Positions 47,177 through 49,780 of a stretch of DNA of 49,780 nucleotides are shown here, one piece after another. The DNA lies in IMG/VR virus record IMGVR_UViG_3300018059_000003, positions 1 through 49,780 of that record. One strand, written 5' to 3'. The notes beneath the pieces were generated by a model. That model was not told where the DNA came from. It saw nothing but the letters and a program-made list of their open reading frames with translations, and searched no databases. A program made the translations under genes and the position numbers. The stretch's first letter is position 1. Each line of letters opens with the position of its first letter. Origin of the DNA: a virus.

Positions 47177-47539
47177 GACTATCCACGCCAAGCTCCTACG
47201 AGGGCGGCTAGGGCTTGGATGACCGCCGCCATGGCCAGAAGGAATTGAGGCGTTAGCCAGCGGCGACGATTTGGCTTCCTTTTCATGTGGCGATGCTGGC
47301 ACCGCAACTCTAACCACCCCAACGAACGATGCCCCCTCCCGCCCCGCTTTGGCATTGGGGTGGGTGGCAGGACCATAGGAACGCTTATTCTCCTGATCTG
47401 CGGCACCAGTCAAGTACCGCATAATCGCCATTCTAGTCATCGGATTGCCAGCATTGAGAAACCTCTGAATGGCAGCTGCTAATTCATATTCCTGCCGGTT
47501 TAGACCAGCAGCCTTGAAAGCATGTTGCATCGTATTCAT
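46388..47539 (-). CDS. Last large gene of the leftward operon; 3' two-thirds antisense to the membrane gene
   Basis: The start is well supported: AGGAGGAGG lies just before the ATG at 47,539, which overlaps the upstream stop by 4 nt. The first 120 residues (HAFKAAGLNRQEYELAAAIQRFLNAGNP, MAIMRYLTGAAD, then a disordered Ser/Pro/Lys-rich stretch) resemble regulators I associate with Bradyrhizobium phages. After about 47,180 the frame stays open but runs antisense to the plus-strand membrane protein gene and no longer looks protein-like. The true gene may end earlier through a lost stop or a frameshift. Confidence 0.45.
   Translation of the reverse strand: MNTMQHAFKAAGLNRQEYELAAAIQRFLNAGNPMTRMAIMRYLTGAADQENKRSYGPATHPNAKAGREGASFVGVVRVAVPASPHEKEAKSSPLANASIPSGHGGGHPSPSRPRRSLAWIVLAYVCVFGFWTGSESSLAGFGIDNVLKAELAFPLSSYPGETVGVIEHPVYVKPEFADSGLFNSACPPAFFLEQYILFVFAANSERRNEEALDCAPIDRLRGANSVTNHDPNLTNRRWALATIFEINIHSDTRHRVNKGGSKGDIRWENEGSFALNEKTNLKGSNHGQHASKFINGLQIVEPYWQPQPKLDAAIQIGKTAAILSLMFLAACVILHTQYGILIPILLALWLLIGAVKSDNFDDNDASKQMDDDKRLILRRSEAV
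47179..47286 (-). CDS. Single-pass membrane micro-protein
   Basis: A 35-residue ORF: MKRKPNRRRWLTPQFLLAMA, then a hydrophobic helix ending LVGAWRG. A basic start followed by one transmembrane helix is the usual form of small phage membrane peptides. It ends 2 nt from the end of the convergent plus-strand gene, as expected for the last gene of the operon. It overlaps the preceding gene's open frame, so one of the two calls needs revision. Confidence 0.45.
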   Translation of the reverse strand: MKRKPNRRRWLTPQFLLAMAAVIQALAALVGAWRG

Positions 47540-48087
47540 GTTGCCTCCTCCTTGGGTTTGCCAGCGAGGAATCTCTTTCGTGCCTCGCCCTTGATCTCCA
47601 CAAGCCTTGGCTTGCGCCACCTCACCAACGCAGCCCTTTTAGCGAGTCGGCTTCGTTTCTTTGGTGATAGCGACAGGTTGCGAGCGCGATTGCCTTTCAC
47701 AGCGTTCGCTTTGCCAAATTGCCGCATAATCTCTGGCCTTGCGCGATTAATTACTCGCATGCTCACCTTGGCGAGCATCTGTATTTTCGAGTTGTTTCGC
47801 GGCGCATAAAGCTCGGTGTTGTGGCATCGTTTTTTTGGGTCATCGAATAGCGCGATCGACAACCCGAGCCCGCCGAGAATATCGAACAGGGTCAGCCCCG
47901 ATAGCCGCTTGACCTGCGCCGGACCCAGCACCTTTTGCGTATAGCCCGGCGCCCAGTCGATAATATCGTCGAGCGCGCGGTCGCCCAGGTTCAATTCGTT
48001 CTTGCGCTCGAACAGCAGATCGATCAGCTCGCTATACGACTGCGGCGAGCCGATCATCCGCGCTGGTCCGGGTTGCGCCTCAATCAT
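47536..48087 (-). CDS. HTH-like regulator
   Basis: A 183-residue protein. SYSELIDLLFERKNELNLGDRALDDIIDWAPGYTQKVLGPAQVKRLSGLTLFDILGGLGLSIALFDD matches small rhizobial DNA-binding proteins with an XRE-like fold. The C-terminal half is strongly basic (RARNLSLSPKKRSRLAKRAALVRWRKPR). It is coupled to both neighbours and is probably a regulator of the leftward operon. Confidence 0.7.
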   Translation of the reverse strand: MIEAQPGPARMIGSPQSYSELIDLLFERKNELNLGDRALDDIIDWAPGYTQKVLGPAQVKRLSGLTLFDILGGLGLSIALFDDPKKRCHNTELYAPRNNSKIQMLAKVSMRVINRARPEIMRQFGKANAVKGNRARNLSLSPKKRSRLAKRAALVRWRKPRLVEIKGEARKRFLAGKPKEEAT

Positions 48088-48232
48088 GGTTCTTCAACTT
48101 CGGGATATTGCGATTGCGCCATTTGTAAACCAGCGTCGCGCACTCGGAGATCAGAAATGCCGTTGCGAGCCCCGCCCCGATCGACACCAGCATCGAACTG
48201 AGAATGATGGTCAGGGCTTCGAGCTGGGTCAT
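48080..48232 (-). CDS. Small membrane protein
   Basis: A 50-residue protein from the ATG at 48,232, in a 4-base overlap with the upstream gene. One hydrophobic helix (ALTIILSSMLVSIGAGLATAFLIS) is followed by a basic tail (VYKWRNRNIPKLKN). The function is unknown. Confidence 0.55.
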   Translation of the reverse strand: MTQLEALTIILSSMLVSIGAGLATAFLISECATLVYKWRNRNIPKLKNHD

Positions 48233-48537
48233 GCCGTGCTGCCGACGAAGCTGGAATCGAACCATTCTGGCCACTGTGCCGGCACGGTCATTTTATCTTT
48301 GAGACCATTGCAAATCGCCTTGAATATCCACGGACGCCACCGCAGATGCTCATCGAAATATCGAGCCCAAGCGTTAAATTCAGTGCTGTTTGGTTTTATC
48401 GTCGGGAACTCCGAATTGCCTGAGGCTTGGGCGAATTGGAGGACTCGCGAGTGGTAATTCGCCGCTGTTATCCGCTCCATTCCCGCCGGTACAATCGGCT
48501 TGGGCTTGTGGTGGAATTCTACAATCTGGTTGTCCAT
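48229..48537 (-). CDS. Hypothetical protein overlapping the replication gene
   Basis: A 102-residue protein. The second half (TEFNAWARYFDEHLRWRPWIFKAICNGLKDKMTVPAQWPEWFD) has the W..YF..H ... MTVP.QWP.WFD pattern of a small family common in rhizobial phages. The first half overlaps the end of the replication gene by 158 nt in another frame. It could be a partner of the replication protein; this is inference from position. Confidence 0.65.
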   Translation of the reverse strand: MDNQIVEFHHKPKPIVPAGMERITAANYHSRVLQFAQASGNSEFPTIKPNSTEFNAWARYFDEHLRWRPWIFKAICNGLKDKMTVPAQWPEWFDSSFVGSTA

Positions 48538-49108
48538 ATTTCTTCCTCAATTCTTCGTCGGTGGGTGCGCCTTTCGGCGCAATTGCTACGGGTTGACCGC
48601 TTGGGCCGGCCGGCTTCGGCGGTGGCTTGCCTAGGAATTCAGCGGCTTTGATGCACCAATTTGACCAAGCGGCTTGCCAGTTGATGCAGGTTCGCCCGTT
48701 CTGCGCCGCGTGGTTCTTGAATTTCAGAAATTCACGTTCCGCCTCGGCTCTCGAAAGGCCAACTGCGGAAGCTGCATTCCAATTCGGATCGAAGTCCGGT
48801 GGAATTTGGCTCTTGCGGCCTCTTACTTTCTTTTCTTTCTGTTCTTCTAAAGAATCTTTCTTACTAGTAAGAGGCGGTTCTTGTGCGTCACGTGACGCAA
48901 CCACGTCACCGTCACGTTTCTTCTTCTCGCGGTATCTCTTTGCTCTTACAGCAGCTTTTTCTTTATCGTCACGCTGCGTAACGTGACGGACAGCGTGATG
49001 CGTCACCGTGACGGCGTGACGCTCTGCGAGATCAACAATCGTCACGATAACGTCACGCGGAACGTCACGCTCAAGCATGACGCTGACCATTTCGGCTATC
49101 GGGTTCAT
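48380..49108 (-). CDS. Lambda-O/DnaT-like replication protein containing the iterons
   Basis: A 242-residue protein. The N-terminal 80 residues are encoded by the iteron-rich DNA (VIVTIVDLAERHAVTVTHHAV ...) and lead into a Lys/Arg-rich segment (RAKRYREKKKRD). Residues about 103-160 (IPPDFDPNWNAASAVGLSRAEAEREFLKFKNHAAQNGRTCINWQAAWSNWCIKAAEF) match the C-terminal domain of phage replisome organisers and DnaT-like helicase loaders. I infer that it binds the internal repeats and loads host helicase. It is coupled to the upstream gene (ATGA). Confidence 0.75.
   Translation of the reverse strand: MNPIAEMVSVMLERDVPRDVIVTIVDLAERHAVTVTHHAVRHVTQRDDKEKAAVRAKRYREKKKRDGDVVASRDAQEPPLTSKKDSLEEQKEKKVRGRKSQIPPDFDPNWNAASAVGLSRAEAEREFLKFKNHAAQNGRTCINWQAAWSNWCIKAAEFLGKPPPKPAGPSGQPVAIAPKGAPTDEELRKKYGQPDCRIPPQAQADCTGGNGADNSGELPLASPPIRPSLRQFGVPDDKTKQH
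48822..49069. other. Candidate replication origin: iteron array and AT/pyrimidine tract
   Basis: Within the replication gene, heptamer CGTCACG or its complement CGTGACG occurs at least ten times between 48,886 and 49,069 (for example 48,910, 48,967, 48,982, 49,007, 49,015, 49,040, 49,051, 49,063), including the perfect palindrome GCGTCACGTGACGC (48,885-48,898). Next to it lies an AT-rich, mostly pyrimidine tract (48,822-48,860) and the palindrome TCTTACTAGTAAGA (48,859-48,872). The layout (iterons plus an unwinding tract inside the initiator gene) is that of the lambda origin. Confidence 0.7.
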
Positions 49109-49347
49109 ACAGTCGTTCTCACCGTTCCCATGCCGTTGGCCAGCGTCGTGACGACATGGCCGTTGTGGATAATGAACTGCACGCCATCGGCCTTGACCGT
49201 GCGGGCGCCGGCTTTGATCGCAGGCGCGACCAGATCGTCGATCTTTTTGCGCACGGCTTCGACATCGATGTTGCAGCGCCGCTCGATAAATCGCAGGACC
49301 GCATGATCGGTGACGCGGGGCGCGTTGGTGCTGCGTCGTGTGCTCAT
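49105..49347 (-). CDS. Small conserved phage protein
   Basis: An 80-residue protein started in a 4-base overlap with the gcrA-like stop. RVTDHAVLRFIERRCNIDVEAVRKKIDDLV, then GARTVKADGVQFIIHNGHVVTTL resembles a small family found in phages and rhizobia that shares the 'DHAVLRFIERR' opening of RelE-like or regulatory folds. The function is unknown. It precedes the replication gene. Confidence 0.65.
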   Translation of the reverse strand: MSTRRSTNAPRVTDHAVLRFIERRCNIDVEAVRKKIDDLVAPAIKAGARTVKADGVQFIIHNGHVVTTLANGMGTVRTTV

Positions 49348-49780
49348 GCCGGCCGTCCCATGCTGGCGAAATTGGTCCTGGCTTGGAACACGCGGCGTTG
49401 GCGTTCCATGTCGTTGAGGTTCATCGATCGCGGCTTGGCGTGGGCCATCTGGTGGTGCCGATCGCAGTATGATGACCCACTGTTCGGCACGGCGCCGCAA
49501 TACAGCATCTCAGGTCCGGGCTCGCCCAAAGGCCAGCGGCATGCCGACGCGGTCAACTGCATCAGGGCCACCGCGCACGGCGATTGATCCGGCGGCAGGT
49601 CGGTGGATTCTCGGCGTTCGACAAACACCGCCTCAAGGACAACTCGTTGCGCCGCTCGCATGGCTTTGCGTCTGGCGGATTTTCTGGTCAGCCTATCCTT
49701 TTGAGTATGTGGATTGTGGTCCTTCGATCCCTTAATGCCAGTTCGGCTGGCCGCACCGATGGCTGCATTGCGAGTAATGC
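49344..49780 (-). CDS. gcrA: GcrA-like cell-cycle regulator, C-terminal part (5' end lies at 235..1)
   Basis: This is the C-terminal part of the GcrA-like protein that starts at base 235 of the left end. It carries the characteristic zinc-type segment CRWPLGEPG, then LYCG, then SYCDRHHQMA, with cysteines and histidines spaced as in the GcrA C-terminal domain. In GcrA proteins this region contacts sigma70. The frame is continuous across the 123-bp repeat, so the gene is intact in the circular genome. Its TGA overlaps the ATG of the next gene by 4 bases (49,344-49,347), showing translational coupling in the minus operon. Confidence 0.85.
   Translation of the reverse strand, partial: ITRNAAIGAASRTGIKGSKDHNPHTQKDRLTRKSARRKAMRAAQRVVLEAVFVERRESTDLPPDQSPCAVALMQLTASACRWPLGEPGPEMLYCGAVPNSGSSYCDRHHQMAHAKPRSMNLNDMERQRRVFQARTNFASMGRPA
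49658..49780. repeat. Terminal direct repeat, right copy
   Basis: This is an exact second copy of bases 1-123. Removing one copy gives a unit genome of 49,657 bp. The length is in the range of a typical assembly k-mer overlap, which favours an assembly-derived circular join over a packaged terminal repeat. Confidence 0.95.

Noticed and set aside
48244-48262. A GGTTCGATTCC T-loop-like sequence on the minus strand
   Set aside because: Only three of five T-stem pairs form, no other tRNA arms are present, and it encodes EWFDSS of a conserved protein.
1-49780. A T7-type RNA polymerase or DNA polymerase expected from the T7-like virion genes
   Set aside because: No frame of suitable length or motif exists. 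The phage appears to use host polymerases, with its own replication initiator and regulators.
1-49780. CRISPR arrays or insertion sequences
   Set aside because: No regularly spaced repeats with unique spacers and no transposase-like protein are visible. The only dense repeat is the iteron cluster in the replication gene.

Overview
The window reads as one complete temperate podovirus genome of 49,657 bp, shown with a 123-bp overlap: bases 1-123 are repeated exactly at 49,658-49,780. A gcrA-like gene is cut by the window ends and reads in frame across that join, so the molecule can be treated as circular (or circularly permuted). The host is probably an alphaproteobacterium of the Bradyrhizobium/Rhodopseudomonas type. 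The reasons are the high-GC coding style, homologues of the alphaproteobacterial cell-cycle proteins GcrA and GapR, and a small WCGxW/SGNDG exported protein of a type I associate with Bradyrhizobium. No tRNA, CRISPR array, phage RNA polymerase or DNA polymerase is visible.

Layout. (1) About 2.1-3.05 kb is the lysis/lysogeny switch: a small HTH repressor on the minus strand, an HTH regulator on the plus strand that runs antisense over it, two near-identical promoters each with a palindromic operator filling the -35/-10 spacer, and a minus-strand terminator. (2) From 2.07 kb leftwards through the join to about 46.4 kb runs a tightly overlapped minus-strand early operon: HTH protein, exported NlpC/CHAP-like protein, ribbon-helix-helix-like protein, GapR, PD-(D/E)XK nuclease, GcrA, a lambda-O-like replication protein whose gene carries a dense iteron array beside a pyrimidine/AT-rich tract, and small regulators. 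(3) 3.05-16.3 kb is a rightward operon of about 35 mostly small genes with a RecE-like nuclease, a P-loop recombination ATPase, a cytosine-C5 methyltransferase, a lipoprotein, an XRE regulator and a tyrosine-recombinase-like integrase. (4) 45.4-16.3 kb, minus strand, is the late region in T7-like order: TerS, TerL, portal, scaffold, capsid, tail tubular A and B, internal virion proteins (one with a lytic transglycosylase domain), tail fibre, M15 endolysin, holin candidate and small envelope proteins.

Two features stand out. A block between capsid and tail tubular genes (30.6-37.2 kb) encodes several proteins with Sec-type signal peptides (beta-helix, LamG-like, two unknown) plus an O-antigen ligase/polymerase-like membrane protein, so it looks like a cell-surface-modification island inside the virion operon. 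A 13-16 bp motif (core GCGGTGCGTTGCT) recurs five times, always in late-gene orientation and at block boundaries, four of them 29-50 nt before a start codon, so it looks like a phage-specific late control element. Plus-strand single genes at 30.2 and 42.3 kb, and possibly 46.3 kb, interrupt the late/early minus operons as morons; the first two have promoter-like hexamers placing transcription starts at their ATG (leaderless).
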